A stretch of 47,987 nt of DNA from Lachnospiraceae bacterium (GTDB taxonomy: Bacteria; Bacillota; Clostridia; Lachnospirales; Lachnospiraceae): assembly GCA_024690605.1 (NCBI GenBank), contig JAILOV010000007.1:1-47987 (forward strand), in the 5' to 3' direction. The position numbers were made by a program, and so were the translations under genes. This document shows, piece after piece, positions 1-8,652 of this stretch. The notes below the pieces were generated by a model. That model worked only from the letters and a program-made list of their open reading frames with translations. It had not been told where the DNA came from and searched no databases. How positions within the stretch are numbered: the first letter of the stretch is position 1; each line of letters starts with the position of its first letter.

Positions 1-408
1 CATCCATATACTGAGCAGAAAATTCCAGGAATCCCTGATCGTGCAGCAGATCATCCGCATGATGATCGATCAGCATGCGCTTCATCTTCATAACGATGCG
101 GATATGCAGTTGTATCAGGCTTTCTTTCGTCCGGGCGCTTACACCCTTATCGCTCTCGATTTCTTCCACAAGCTTCTCCAGCATCTCCAGATACCGGATA
201 ATGACATGGGAAAAAACATCCTGCGGCGTGCATGCGGTCAAACGATCATGAATATGCTGAACATCCTGAAACACCCGCAGTAATCCGTCAAGAACCGTCT
301 CTCGATCCTCTCCCCCCGAAAGCAGCTGTTCCGTCTGCTTTCCAACCTCATAAAACTGTTTTATTATCCGGACCAACCGCACATCCGCATCCGTCCGATC
401 GCTCATGA
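1..408 (-). CDS. Unknown helical protein, C-terminus cut off by window edge
   Basis: The frame opens at an ATG at 408, preceded by a GGGAG ribosome binding site, and stays open to the left edge, so about 136 residues are visible and the C-terminus is missing. The visible part begins MSDRTDADVRLVRIIKQF and looks mainly alpha-helical and charged, with no signal peptide, membrane segment or motif I recognise. It lies 38 bases downstream of a GT4 glycosyltransferase on the same strand, so it is probably the next gene of the glycosylation island. It may be the helical N-terminal part of a larger transferase, since other proteins here carry helical leaders, but this is inference. I do not recognise its family. 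Confidence 0.7.
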
Positions 409-446
409 TCTGATTCTCCCGTGAATACCTTTCTTTGATCTTTTCT

Positions 447-1541
447 CTATCCAAGCTCCGCGCAGGCAGCCAGTTTCTTCGCGAAATCTCCCAGCGCAAC
501 CTCATAACGATACGGTGCGGCGGCTTCTTTACAGGCATCTTCGCCGATCGCCGGAAGAAGGCCGGAAGACCAGAAGGAAAGGATCTTCGCCAGCTCCTCC
601 GCATGACCGACACGGAACAGATAGCCCGTGGTTCCCGGCACGACGATATCCGTGATCCCGCTCAGCGGCGGCGCGATGACCGGAATTCCCCGCGCCAGCG
701 CCTCCACAGCCACCGACGGAAAGCCCTCATACTCGGAAGCGAGCACCAGCGCGGAGATATGATCCACCGCTGTCCAGGGCTGATCCTTCCATCCATGCCA
801 GCGGATCCTGTCAAAAAGATCCAGCTGCTTCGCCTTCTTTTTCAGTTCCTGCTTAAAACCTTCCTCGCCGTCCCCCACGACATCCAGAGACCACGATGCA
901 CACCCTTCACCGGCAAGCGCTTCGAGGATCGTTTCCGGGTGCTTCTCCGCGCTCAGACGCCCGAGATAGAGAAGCCGCAGGCTTCCGCTGTCATAAAAGG
1001 CCGTGTCCGACGCTTCCCCGTCCTGCATGACGACCGGGTTGTATACGCGGAATACACGCGGACAGCCGGTACCTTTTCTGACATCGTCGGCGATCCGGTC
1101 GCTGATGCAGAAATGCGCATCGGCAAATCCCAGGGCCTCCATTCCCCCAAAGCCGGCGCGCTCATATTCCCCGACCTCAGCTCCCAATCGGGAAACCACC
1201 GGCCGGAAAACTTCCTGCTGCCGCCTGCTTCCGTACAGCCACAGCGCCTGCTTTGCAATATAGGACACATACGGCCAGGCCACAGCCAGAATGACATCCG
1301 GCAGTTCCTGCTCATCCCAGAAATCCGCACAAGCGCCGGCCAGTTCCTGCAGATCATGCCCTTCCCTGCCGCGTATCAGAGGATAAAACGCGATCTCCTC
1401 ATCCAGCCATGAAGCGCCTTCCCAGACGAACTGGACAACCCGGACCGACCAGCCGTTCCGCTGCAGATAGACCGCCGTGCGGTTTACCACTTTTTCCACT
1501 CCTCCCCGCTCGCCGACGGGAATGAGAAAATCCACTTTCAC
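447..1541 (-). CDS. Glycosyltransferase family 4 (GT-B)
   Basis: Predicted 364-residue cytoplasmic retaining glycosyltransferase that would move a sugar from a nucleotide-sugar donor to a growing glycan. The N-terminus (VGERGGVEKVVNRTAVYL, about residues 8-25) is the glycine-rich acceptor-side loop of GT4 enzymes. The C-terminal Rossmann half carries LLYLGRLSAEKHPETILEAL (about residue 190), a VVGDGEE segment, and the donor-site EYEGFPSVAVEALARGIPVI (about residues 270-290), with the usual E-x7-E spacing. The start is a GTG; the ribosome binding site before it is weak, and translation may be helped by the gene ending 30 bases upstream. Donor and acceptor cannot be told from sequence. It sits among other transferases on the same strand. 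Confidence 0.9.
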   Translation of the reverse strand: MKVDFLIPVGERGGVEKVVNRTAVYLQRNGWSVRVVQFVWEGASWLDEEIAFYPLIRGREGHDLQELAGACADFWDEQELPDVILAVAWPYVSYIAKQALWLYGSRRQQEVFRPVVSRLGAEVGEYERAGFGGMEALGFADAHFCISDRIADDVRKGTGCPRVFRVYNPVVMQDGEASDTAFYDSGSLRLLYLGRLSAEKHPETILEALAGEGCASWSLDVVGDGEEGFKQELKKKAKQLDLFDRIRWHGWKDQPWTAVDHISALVLASEYEGFPSVAVEALARGIPVIAPPLSGITDIVVPGTTGYLFRVGHAEELAKILSFWSSGLLPAIGEDACKEAAAPYRYEVALGDFAKKLAACAELG

Positions 1542-1571
1542 GATGATCTACCCGTTATCCTGATCCCTGTT

Positions 1572-3068
1572 CTACACAAAAAACAGATCCCGCACATCCC
1601 GGATAAACTGCTCTTTCTCCGCGGCGATCCGCTTCCGGTAATCCGCGAAGTCCGAGACCGCCGTCTCATAGTCGGCAAGACTCTGTCTGATCATCCGGAG
1701 GACATCCTCACAGGTGTTCTCCTCTTCCGACAATTTATACTTCTCGGGGATCGGTACATCCTCACGGAATGCCGCAGCGCCCCGTCTTCCGGTGATCACG
1801 ACACAGCCGCTCATGGCCGCCTCCCGCGGGATCCTGTCCTTCCCCGGATGATTGCCGAAATCAATATATACCTTGGCGCTCCGCATCAGCTCACCGGCCT
1901 CGATCGTCGTCAGCCCCTGTATGGGCCGCCAGGGAAGATCCGGTGCACGATCCACCAATGCCTGCACATACTCCGCTCCCTTCTTGGGATTGTAGAGGAT
2001 CAGATCTTTCTTTTCCTTTCGCAGAGCATCTTTTTCGTGATCCAGATAGGTCTGATTGATATAGTCGCTGAGATATCCGATCTTACCGTTATCCACTCCG
2101 TTTTTGATCAGATAATCCCTTGCATACGCGGACTGTACAAGATGCCGGTGGGCCTTCCGATCGATCGTTGCAAGAAAGCGCCGCGCATCCTCCGGATCAT
2201 TGTTTCGCGTGACCAGATAATTGTCGACAGAGAGCCACCAAAGATACTGCACGGTGTGACGGAAGTTCAGTGATTCGTTTGTCCATCCCTCCGGGACGAT
2301 CACCGCGTTGTTCTCCGAATCGACGATATCCTCCTTCCGGATGATATGTCCCGCCACATAATCCGCGTATTCCGGATGGCAGGCCACCTGCCGGTCCCCC
2401 CATTGCATATAGGCAATCTCGGCATTCCCCGACTGGGCATTGATCCAGTAGACCAGCTGATGCAGCAGTTCGGCGCCGCCGCTCTTGCAGGATACCGGAC
2501 AGAGCACATAGATATGATCATATCGCTGTCTGCGATCGTTATCCAGGATCACCGGAACGGTTTTCCGTGCGACCGCCATATGATTGCTGTCGATGGAGTC
2601 TACCGCGAAACCGTGGCAATTGCAGGCATTATAGAACGCCCCGACTGTCGACTGTTCGCCTGAGATCATCATCAGGAGCCTGCCGCCGGGCTTCAGCGTT
2701 CCTCTCCCCCACTTTTCGATCAGAGAAGTCTCCGTCATCGCCCTCCGCGCGGTCTTTTCGGAAAAGACAACAACGTCCATCCGTCCGTCATAAGTCTCAT
2801 CATACAGACCGGTATTGGCGATCCACCAGACGGTGGCGTTGGCATAGAGTCTGTCGATCATGTGCGCGATCACATGTCCGTCACTTCCCGCCACACAGAC
2901 ATCGAAGACTGCCGAGCGATCCTCCGGCAGATAGATCAGATAGGGCGTGACTGACCGAAGCAGTTCCGGATGCTCTTCCTCATACCCGGTCAGACTCTGT
3001 TCCGCCTCATTCAGAAGTTCCGCATCGTCAACTGTTTCCAGCAGATCGATCAGATCATTGTACACCAT
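1572..3068 (-). CDS. Putative glycosyltransferase with methyltransferase-like N-terminal half (paralogue A)
   Basis: 498 residues in two halves. Residues about 40-170 look like a degenerate Rossmann methyltransferase: an opening strand near FDVCVAGSDGHVIAHM, a WWIANTG segment, and the late motif KWGRGTLKPGGRLLMMIS. The C-terminal half (about 185-498) looks like an unusual GT-B transferase: YVLCPVSCKSGGAELLHQLV opens it, and a donor-side block reads KVYIDFGNHPGKDRIPREAA followed by GCVVITGRRGAAA. The same C-terminal blocks recur in the gene at 9052-10467, so the two are paralogues. The classical SAM-binding GxGxG is not evident, so the first half may bind something else or be structural. No signal peptide or membrane segment. 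Transferase function is inferred from the folds and context. Confidence 0.75.
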   Translation of the reverse strand: MVYNDLIDLLETVDDAELLNEAEQSLTGYEEEHPELLRSVTPYLIYLPEDRSAVFDVCVAGSDGHVIAHMIDRLYANATVWWIANTGLYDETYDGRMDVVVFSEKTARRAMTETSLIEKWGRGTLKPGGRLLMMISGEQSTVGAFYNACNCHGFAVDSIDSNHMAVARKTVPVILDNDRRQRYDHIYVLCPVSCKSGGAELLHQLVYWINAQSGNAEIAYMQWGDRQVACHPEYADYVAGHIIRKEDIVDSENNAVIVPEGWTNESLNFRHTVQYLWWLSVDNYLVTRNNDPEDARRFLATIDRKAHRHLVQSAYARDYLIKNGVDNGKIGYLSDYINQTYLDHEKDALRKEKKDLILYNPKKGAEYVQALVDRAPDLPWRPIQGLTTIEAGELMRSAKVYIDFGNHPGKDRIPREAAMSGCVVITGRRGAAAFREDVPIPEKYKLSEEENTCEDVLRMIRQSLADYETAVSDFADYRKRIAAEKEQFIRDVRDLFFV

Positions 3069-3143
3069 GTTTCTGCGTAATCCCTCATTGAAATGCTGTG
3101 GATCATGACACGGAATATTTTATCATATTTCGCATCGGTATGT

Positions 3144-3149
3144 TATACT
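3144..3149 (+). promoter_or_regulatory. Candidate extended -10 promoter for the GT2 gene at 3174
   Basis: TATACT preceded by TGT gives an extended -10 element 25 bases upstream of the ATG at 3174. No good -35 hexamer is seen at 16-18 bases, which is tolerated for extended -10 promoters. The gene is on the strand opposite to most of the island and so needs its own promoter. Confidence 0.4.
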
Positions 3150-3173
3150 GTATCCGGTGTCAGGAGGATCGCA

Positions 3174-4223
3174 ATGAAAAAGGTATCCGTAGTCACAAAC
3201 TGTTATAATGTCGCCGATGTCATCCACCGATGCTGGGCATCACTGAGATCACAGACCATCGGCCTCGAACACATGGAATGCATTTTTGTGGATGACGCCT
3301 CCACGGACGACGGCAGAACCTTGGCGGCATTGCAGTCCATAAAGGAGGAAGCTCCCGATTCCGTCCGGATCATCCGCTCCGAGACGAACGGCGGGCCCGG
3401 CGGAGCCATGAACATCGGGATCGCACAGGCATCCGGCGAATACCTGCAGCTCATGAATTCCGATGACGAATTTGTTCCGGATGCACTCGAGCGGCTCTAT
3501 GCCATTGCCTCCGAACATCGCACGGATATCATTCAGTTTTTCCATATTCTCACTCTGGGAGATCAGCAGCAGATCAATAATCAGTCCGCGGAGAATCGTC
3601 TTTATGAGATCAGGACACCGGCGGATCGCCGTCCTTTTTTGAATTCCACCATCGTCACCTATGGGTGCACAAACAAATTCTACAGGACAAAACTTGTAAA
3701 GGACGCAGGTGTAAGATTTGCCGAGCATATGGTCTACGAAGAGCCTCTGTTCGTCTACCCGCTGTTTCTGTATGCCAACCGCGTCTATTTGTACAAAGAG
3801 GGACTGTATATCTATCATCTGCACGAAGGATCGGTCGTGACATCCCGCCTCGGCCGGCAGTTGATGGATCACCCCCGCGTGCAGCTCATGCTCCTTTATG
3901 ACTGCATGAAGAGAACGGATCTGTATGCGGAATACTCTGATGTTATTGCCTGTTACTTCCTCTGGACCTATTACTGCGAAACCATTCTTTTTGCCGGTGA
4001 ACAAACGGATGCCGTGATCCCTCTCGACGTGCTGAACGAAATGCAGAGAGTATGCCTGACCCTGTATCCGCAATGGCGCGACAATCCGCAGATCAGACTC
4101 GTGGACCGGGAAACCAGAAATCTCCTCGCCACAATGGAACACCGATTCGAGACACAGGAGGAACTCAACCGGTTCATTCACCTGTCTCCGTGGAAAAATG
4201 ACCGGCAGGATCCCGCAGATTAG
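3174..4223 (+). CDS. Glycosyltransferase family 2 (GT-A)
   Basis: 349-residue GT-A transferase. The N-terminus MKKVSVVTNCYNVADVIHRC is the nucleotide-binding strand of GT2 enzymes, followed by CIFVDDASTDDGRTLAAL with the DD pair, the acceptor-binding NGGPGGAMNIGIAQASGEYL, and MNSDDEFVPDALE, the metal-binding DxD-like site. The ATG at 3174 was chosen over an in-frame ATG 81 bases earlier because CAGGAGGA precedes it at the right distance and the GT2 fold starts there. It is one of only two plus-strand genes in the island. Its last four bases overlap the end of the convergent radical-SAM gene, so neither can have a separate intergenic terminator. Sugar specificity is unknown. Confidence 0.9.
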   Translation: MKKVSVVTNCYNVADVIHRCWASLRSQTIGLEHMECIFVDDASTDDGRTLAALQSIKEEAPDSVRIIRSETNGGPGGAMNIGIAQASGEYLQLMNSDDEFVPDALERLYAIASEHRTDIIQFFHILTLGDQQQINNQSAENRLYEIRTPADRRPFLNSTIVTYGCTNKFYRTKLVKDAGVRFAEHMVYEEPLFVYPLFLYANRVYLYKEGLYIYHLHEGSVVTSRLGRQLMDHPRVQLMLLYDCMKRTDLYAEYSDVIACYFLWTYYCETILFAGEQTDAVIPLDVLNEMQRVCLTLYPQWRDNPQIRLVDRETRNLLATMEHRFETQEELNRFIHLSPWKNDRQDPAD

Positions 4224-5428
4224 GTGTCATCGGGACCGGACGCCGGTATCTGTTCCGCGGGCACGATCCTTTCCGAGCCCGATGTCCCGTAACAGTATCT
4301 GCAGGACTCCATAAAACGGAATCTCCGATAGTAATCGATCATATCCGAACGCAGCGTTTCATTTCCCCTGACCGATACCGCATCCTCCGGAGACAGACTA
4401 AATCCCTGCACCCGTGCGGCGTTCAGTGCTCTGCTGCAGTGCACGATCTTCCCGTCCTCCAGTGTTGTGCAGATATTGAAATCACAGTTGCGAAATCGTT
4501 TCTGAACCGCGGCATCGTCATTCTCTCTTTCCACCTCTGTCCGCCCCATATACTTCCAGGCATTCTCGCCCCCGGCAAACTGATAGAAGGCCACGCGGAT
4601 CCCCATCTCTTCCAGTCTGTTTTTCTCTTCCAGGGCGGTCTGACCATACGCGGGATAATTGCTGATCCTGACCATTACATCGTATTGCTTCAGAAGCCTC
4701 AGCGTGCTCTCTTTGGGGTGGATCAGCCCGTTGGTCGCTATCGTGACAGAACTGAGACTTTCATGATCACCGAGGTAGACGAGCAGTCTGTCCAGATCCG
4801 AGTACAGGAACGGCTCTCCTCCCTGTATGCCGACCGTTTCAAAACGAAAATACTTCAACACGGACGCCGCGTCGGCAATGATCGATCCCACATCGTATCG
4901 CATGCTCTCTTTGGGACTGTACGGGGCGAAATTGCCGCAGTTCTTACATTTCAGATTACACGCCTGTCCCACGCAGATCACCAGTGACGGCAGATTGATC
5001 CGCGCACTTCTGATCCCCTGGGAAACGGTTCGGAACAGCACCAGTTCGGGACAGGCGGGTGACTGCCACATCATCTGTTCCGCGTTTGCATCCAGATATT
5101 CGATCCCCCGGATCAGTTCCTCGGATGATCCGATCAGACGCACATCCTCCGGACTCAACACGGTCTGGTATTCCGTTTCGATCACACGGGTGACCAGCAG
5201 GGCCGATCGACTGCTTCCATAATGCGTTTCTCCCGGAATGAGCACGATCTTCTCCGGGAAATTCCGCACAAATTCAGATACGATACTGACGGTTTTGTCG
5301 GCGGAACCGTCATCATATACCGCGACGATCCCGTTGATCCCCGCCATCAGACGCAAGGCATGGGAAATGGCACCGACAATGACATCCGCGGAATTATTTG
5401 TGATCATGACCATCGTCAGTCTGTTCAT
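4220..5428 (-). CDS. Fusion of a short GT2-like domain and a radical SAM enzyme
   Basis: 402 residues. Residues 1 to about 145 resemble the nucleotide-binding half of a GT2 transferase (MNRLTMVMITNNSADVIVGA, then VAVYDDGSADKTVSIVSEF) but lack a full acceptor half. Residues about 146-400 are a radical SAM domain: C157, C161 and C164 in CNLKCKNCGNF bind the 4Fe-4S cluster, and GIQGGEPFLYSDLDRLL carries the GGEP motif that contacts SAM. C-terminal cysteines (NCDFNICTTLEDGKIVHCS and ESCRYCYG) could bind an auxiliary cluster, as in SPASM-type proteins. The family would form a 5'-deoxyadenosyl radical to modify a substrate; inside a transferase cluster this may be a sugar or a glycosylated peptide (inference). 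It shares a divergent promoter with the SGNH-like gene. The ribosome binding site is poor. Confidence 0.8.
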   Translation of the reverse strand: MNRLTMVMITNNSADVIVGAISHALRLMAGINGIVAVYDDGSADKTVSIVSEFVRNFPEKIVLIPGETHYGSSRSALLVTRVIETEYQTVLSPEDVRLIGSSEELIRGIEYLDANAEQMMWQSPACPELVLFRTVSQGIRSARINLPSLVICVGQACNLKCKNCGNFAPYSPKESMRYDVGSIIADAASVLKYFRFETVGIQGGEPFLYSDLDRLLVYLGDHESLSSVTIATNGLIHPKESTLRLLKQYDVMVRISNYPAYGQTALEEKNRLEEMGIRVAFYQFAGGENAWKYMGRTEVERENDDAAVQKRFRNCDFNICTTLEDGKIVHCSRALNAARVQGFSLSPEDAVSVRGNETLRSDMIDYYRRFRFMESCRYCYGTSGSERIVPAEQIPASGPDDT

Positions 5429-5466
5429 TTCTGCAATAACCGTCCCCTCATGATAAGGCCCGAAAC

Positions 5467-5495
5467 TTGCGTCTCCATGCTGTCCATATTATAAT
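5467..5495 (+). promoter_or_regulatory. Promoter of the SGNH-like gene
   Basis: TTGCGT (5467-5472), a 17-base spacer and TATAAT (5490-5495) form a standard vegetative promoter reading right. The start codon is at 5549, giving an untranslated leader of about 45 bases. Confidence 0.6.
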
Positions 5496-5516
5496 AAAAG
5501 GCGGATTTGCGCGCAA
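5488..5516 (-). promoter_or_regulatory. Promoter of the GT2-like/radical SAM gene, overlapping its divergent partner
   Basis: On the minus strand TTGCGC (5511-5516), a 17-base spacer and TATAAT (5488-5493) form a promoter. Its -10 lies on the same palindrome ATTATAAT as the plus-strand -10, so the two promoters overlap face to face. Confidence 0.55.
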
Positions 5517-5548
5517 GCAGGCGTGCGTTCCATTGGAGGTGTTCAGGC

Positions 5549-6496
5549 ATGCAGGAAAACAGAGATGCGGAGATCGAGGCCGCGTTAAACTCAGGTGCCC
5601 TTTACTACGAGGAGCGCAACTACGATTATCTGTTTCTGAAATGCAAGCTGGAACAAGCGATCCAATCGGTCTCCCCTTCCAACAAGGCGCTGGTCATCGG
5701 ATCCTCGCACACAAAATGCGGCATCCTGGAAGATCCCTTTGTAAACACCACCAACCTGTCCATAGATTCGCAGGATCTCTACTACGATTTCGCGCTCTCG
5801 CGCGCAGTTCTCGAGCGGGAAACAGTCAAAACCACTGCGCTTTTTATCGGGATGGGTTATTACATCGCCTTTCACGATCTCTCCATGGCAAAGATGAATC
5901 GGGATTTTCTCATCTCCCCCGTGTACTATCCCCTACTGCACGACGCACACCACTGGGAAAATCCGACGATCTGGGATTTCTGGGGCATGGATATCTCCGA
6001 AGAGGTCAAAAAGATCTGTGAATCCATGGCATACCTGAAGATGAAACAAAGAAGAAACTATTATGAGAACGGAATGGTCCGGAACAGCCCCGTTTTACCG
6101 GAAGGTGACTGGTGGAAACTGAGTGAAGAGGAAAAGGACCATCTCGGTGCCGTTCGCGGAGAGGCGCACGGGCGTCTGTTCAAATGGAAGGACACCTTTT
6201 CGGAGAATAAGGAGATCTTCCGTGATTATATCCACTATCTGTCTCTCAGGAACATTCTCCCGGTCGTTCTCGTGACGCCCTTTACCGCCGCGTATCTTAA
6301 CCATCTCAACCCGGAAATGATCGATTGCTTCTATGAACTTCTGGGATCCGCACAGGAAGATGTCCACGTGGTCGACTGCAATCAATCGGATCTGCGTGGT
6401 CTGTTTGAGGAATCGGATTTCAAGGATCCCGATCACCTGAATCAGATCGGGGCTCAGAAACTGAGCTGCCTGCTGGCTGGGGAGTTTTCTCTGTAA
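5549..6496 (+). CDS. SGNH-hydrolase-like protein
   Basis: 315 residues with no signal peptide or membrane segment visible. KALVIGSSHTKCGI (residues about 47-60) resembles block I of SGNH hydrolases, where the serine is the nucleophile. Near the C-terminus DPDHLNQIGAQKLS (about 293-306) matches block V with its Asp-x-x-His pair. Between them TTALFIGMGYYIAF could provide the block II glycine. Such proteins remove or transfer acyl groups on sugars, so it may adjust O-acetylation of the glycan built by its neighbours (inference). The ATG at 5549 is preferred over an in-frame start 42 bases upstream because GGAGGT precedes it. It is a lone plus-strand gene between minus-strand transferases and has its own promoter. 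Confidence 0.7.
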   Translation: MQENRDAEIEAALNSGALYYEERNYDYLFLKCKLEQAIQSVSPSNKALVIGSSHTKCGILEDPFVNTTNLSIDSQDLYYDFALSRAVLERETVKTTALFIGMGYYIAFHDLSMAKMNRDFLISPVYYPLLHDAHHWENPTIWDFWGMDISEEVKKICESMAYLKMKQRRNYYENGMVRNSPVLPEGDWWKLSEEEKDHLGAVRGEAHGRLFKWKDTFSENKEIFRDYIHYLSLRNILPVVLVTPFTAAYLNHLNPEMIDCFYELLGSAQEDVHVVDCNQSDLRGLFEESDFKDPDHLNQIGAQKLSCLLAGEFSL

Positions 6497-6499
6497 GGA

Positions 6500-7942
6500 T
6501 CACCCTTCTGTCATCTTTCTGTATTGCGCCAGTCGCTTGTGCTCCGGATCTGTCGGTTCGTATTTCTTCAGCTGCATATACAGTTCCCGGAGGATCGAAG
6601 GCGGTGCAACCTGCAGACCGGGAAGCATCCGCTTCGCTTCCTGCCGCTCAAATGCATCCCCATCCACATATAACGCGTTCTCCGGACGCATCGCCATGAT
6701 TTCCAGCATTTTTCTGATCCTGCCGCCCTTCGGTGTCCGATCTGCCGAAGACATGACAAAGAGATCCCACAGGTTTTCAAATCGTTCGGACTGCAATTCC
6801 CGCTCCACAGCGTCACGGTCGTTGACAGAACAGACAGCGTTCAGGATCCCCCTGTCGGCCGCGACGCGGACCAGATCGATGTTTCTCGGGATCGGCGTCA
6901 CGTCGTCCTCATCAAGCGTTCCGCTCCAGAAGGCATTGTCCAAAGACCAGATGATCATCTGAAAATCCGACAGCTCGATCATATCAATGCTGTCGTTTCC
7001 CCATTTTTCGATAAATTTGCGCCGGTTCCGCTCAAACAGTTCCCGCACATCCGGTCTTTTCGAAAAACTCTGACCGCCCGCGTGGTAGATCAGACTGTTG
7101 CGGCAGACCATCAGACGATATCCGGCTTCCCGGATCCGGTAGCAGAGATCATCGTCTTCAAAATAGCCCGGTGAGAACTGTTCATCAAAGCCTCCCAGTT
7201 CCCCAAACAGGCCATGCCGGATCAGCATGGCAAAACCGCTGATCTTTGTGCGTTCTTCATAGGGATGCTCCGAAAAAACATTATGACGCGCGCCGTATTC
7301 CATGAATTCCTCCGGCCGATCCAGCGTCATCTTCTCTGTCTGCTCGATCGATCCGATATCCTGAAACCCGCTGACCGCACCGATATCATCGCTCTCATAG
7401 AGTCCCATCCGAAGCCAGAAAAGCGCATTGGCCGGCAGCTGTGTGTCGTTATTCAGCAGGAAGATATCCTCCTCCGGCGAAGCATACGCGGCTGCCGCGT
7501 TGCAACCCGCAGGAAATCCGAGATTTTCGTCACTGCACAGCAGCACCATCTCACAGTTATCCCGGTCTGCGGCGTGTGCGGCAACATAGTCGCCAAGCCA
7601 TTCCGCCGAACCATCGGTGGATGCGTTGTCGAGAACGATCAGCGAAACCGTCTGCGGATCACAATTGGCAGCTATACTCCCAAGACAGTTCTCTGTCAGT
7701 CCCTTTTGGTTGTAGGACAGGATCAGGATGCATACCTTTCGCACGCCGACCGGTCTCATGCTTTTCAGAACACGGTTCTTTTCTGACAGACGTTCTCTTT
7801 CCCCATCGTCCGGGGCCAGAAAAGCCGCATTTTCAAAGCACAGATACGCCTGATCCGGATTGACCGCGATAAGGTCATCTCCCAGTCTCTCATAGGTCAG
7901 ATAGGTTTCCTGTGTCAGATAGCGAAGCCGGTCTGCTTTCAC
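6500..7942 (-). CDS. Glycosyltransferase family 2 with helical N-terminal extension
   Basis: About 480 residues. The GT2 core starts near residue 70 with KVCILILSYNQKGLTENCLG and VLDNASTDGSAEWLGDY. It continues with LGFPAGCNAAA, the DIFLLNNDTQLP metal site, and the catalytic-base region EDDDLCYRIREAGYRLMVCR followed by SLIYHAGGQSF, as in rhamnosyl- and galactosyl-transferase-like GT2 enzymes. The first 65 residues (YLTYERLGDDLIAVNPDQAY and onward) look like a short helical, TPR-like leader. I place the start at GTG 7942, nine bases after GGAGG; an upstream in-frame TTG at 7960 overlaps that ribosome binding site. About 180 C-terminal residues beyond the core are unassigned. It follows the DUF616 gene by 41 bases. 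Confidence 0.88.
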   Translation of the reverse strand: MKADRLRYLTQETYLTYERLGDDLIAVNPDQAYLCFENAAFLAPDDGERERLSEKNRVLKSMRPVGVRKVCILILSYNQKGLTENCLGSIAANCDPQTVSLIVLDNASTDGSAEWLGDYVAAHAADRDNCEMVLLCSDENLGFPAGCNAAAAYASPEEDIFLLNNDTQLPANALFWLRMGLYESDDIGAVSGFQDIGSIEQTEKMTLDRPEEFMEYGARHNVFSEHPYEERTKISGFAMLIRHGLFGELGGFDEQFSPGYFEDDDLCYRIREAGYRLMVCRNSLIYHAGGQSFSKRPDVRELFERNRRKFIEKWGNDSIDMIELSDFQMIIWSLDNAFWSGTLDEDDVTPIPRNIDLVRVAADRGILNAVCSVNDRDAVERELQSERFENLWDLFVMSSADRTPKGGRIRKMLEIMAMRPENALYVDGDAFERQEAKRMLPGLQVAPPSILRELYMQLKKYEPTDPEHKRLAQYRKMTEG

Positions 7943-7983
7943 AACATGTAACCTCCGCAATAAGGATCCTTTCAGGAACGATA

Positions 7984-8652
7984 CTACCGATGACTTTTTA
8001 CGGAAAAATACGGATTATCATAGATATCCAGCTCACACAGATCGTAGACAAACCCGTTCTTCCAGTTTGCATAGCCAAAGCTGATCTGATCCCTGCCGCT
8101 TTTGGTCAGTACCTCGTTCCACCAGTCCTCCATGGTCTTTTTCAGCAACGGATCGTGATGATCCCGAAGAAGAATGCTTGCCACCACCATCGGGTAGTTG
8201 TCCGGATAGCCCTCTGACAGGTAGTTCTCCGCCTGTCTTCTTGCATCATCATAATACTTCTCCCGGTGCTGCTGTATGAGTTCCAATTCATCCGAAAGGC
8301 CGTTACTCACACCGTGAGGAAAGCAGAGCATTCCGCTTTTCCCGGCATACCAGTTGATCCATTCCGTCAGATCGCCCGTGATCTGAATGTTTCCGTCAAT
8401 ATACAGAGAATAGTCATAACCATCCAGAAATTCCCACGGCAACAGTTTTGCTTTTCGATTCTTTCTGGCCGCATCCAGACTGTCGTCATCAGGATAAGGG
8501 ATCACCTTCCATACCTTTGATTCCATTGCTTCATTGTCCGTAATACAGAAATAATCCCACTCCTTATTGAGAACCAGCGGATCCAGTAATCGATCATAAC
8601 CGCCGGTGATCACGGTGTAGACACCCTTTTCCGGTAAATGCATGCTCCGCAT
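7984..8652 (-). CDS. DUF616-type glycosyltransferase-like protein, possibly the back half of a frameshifted gene
   Basis: About 222 residues from ATG 8652, which has AGGA six bases upstream. The frame is open further, to a GTG at 8721. The sequence GVYTVITGGYDRLLDPLV opens the domain, then YFCITDNEAM and LDGYDYSLYIDGNIQITGDL, which match the DUF616/TOD1-like family, thought to have a GT-A-like fold with the Asp pair near YIDGN. It would be cytoplasmic. It overlaps the upstream gene by 59 bases in another frame. Removing one base from the G run at 8624-8626 would join the two into a continuous protein reading FTGKGVYTVITGGYD, so a frameshift (real or a sequencing error) is likely. See the findings. 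Confidence 0.75.
   Translation of the reverse strand: MRSMHLPEKGVYTVITGGYDRLLDPLVLNKEWDYFCITDNEAMESKVWKVIPYPDDDSLDAARKNRKAKLLPWEFLDGYDYSLYIDGNIQITGDLTEWINWYAGKSGMLCFPHGVSNGLSDELELIQQHREKYYDDARRQAENYLSEGYPDNYPMVVASILLRDHHDPLLKKTMEDWWNEVLTKSGRDQISFGYANWKNGFVYDLCELDIYDNPYFSVKSHR

Noticed and set aside
3249..4181. A 310-codon open frame antisense to the plus-strand GT2 gene
   Set aside because: The plus strand encodes a clear GT2 enzyme with a good ribosome binding site; the antisense frame has neither motif nor start signal.
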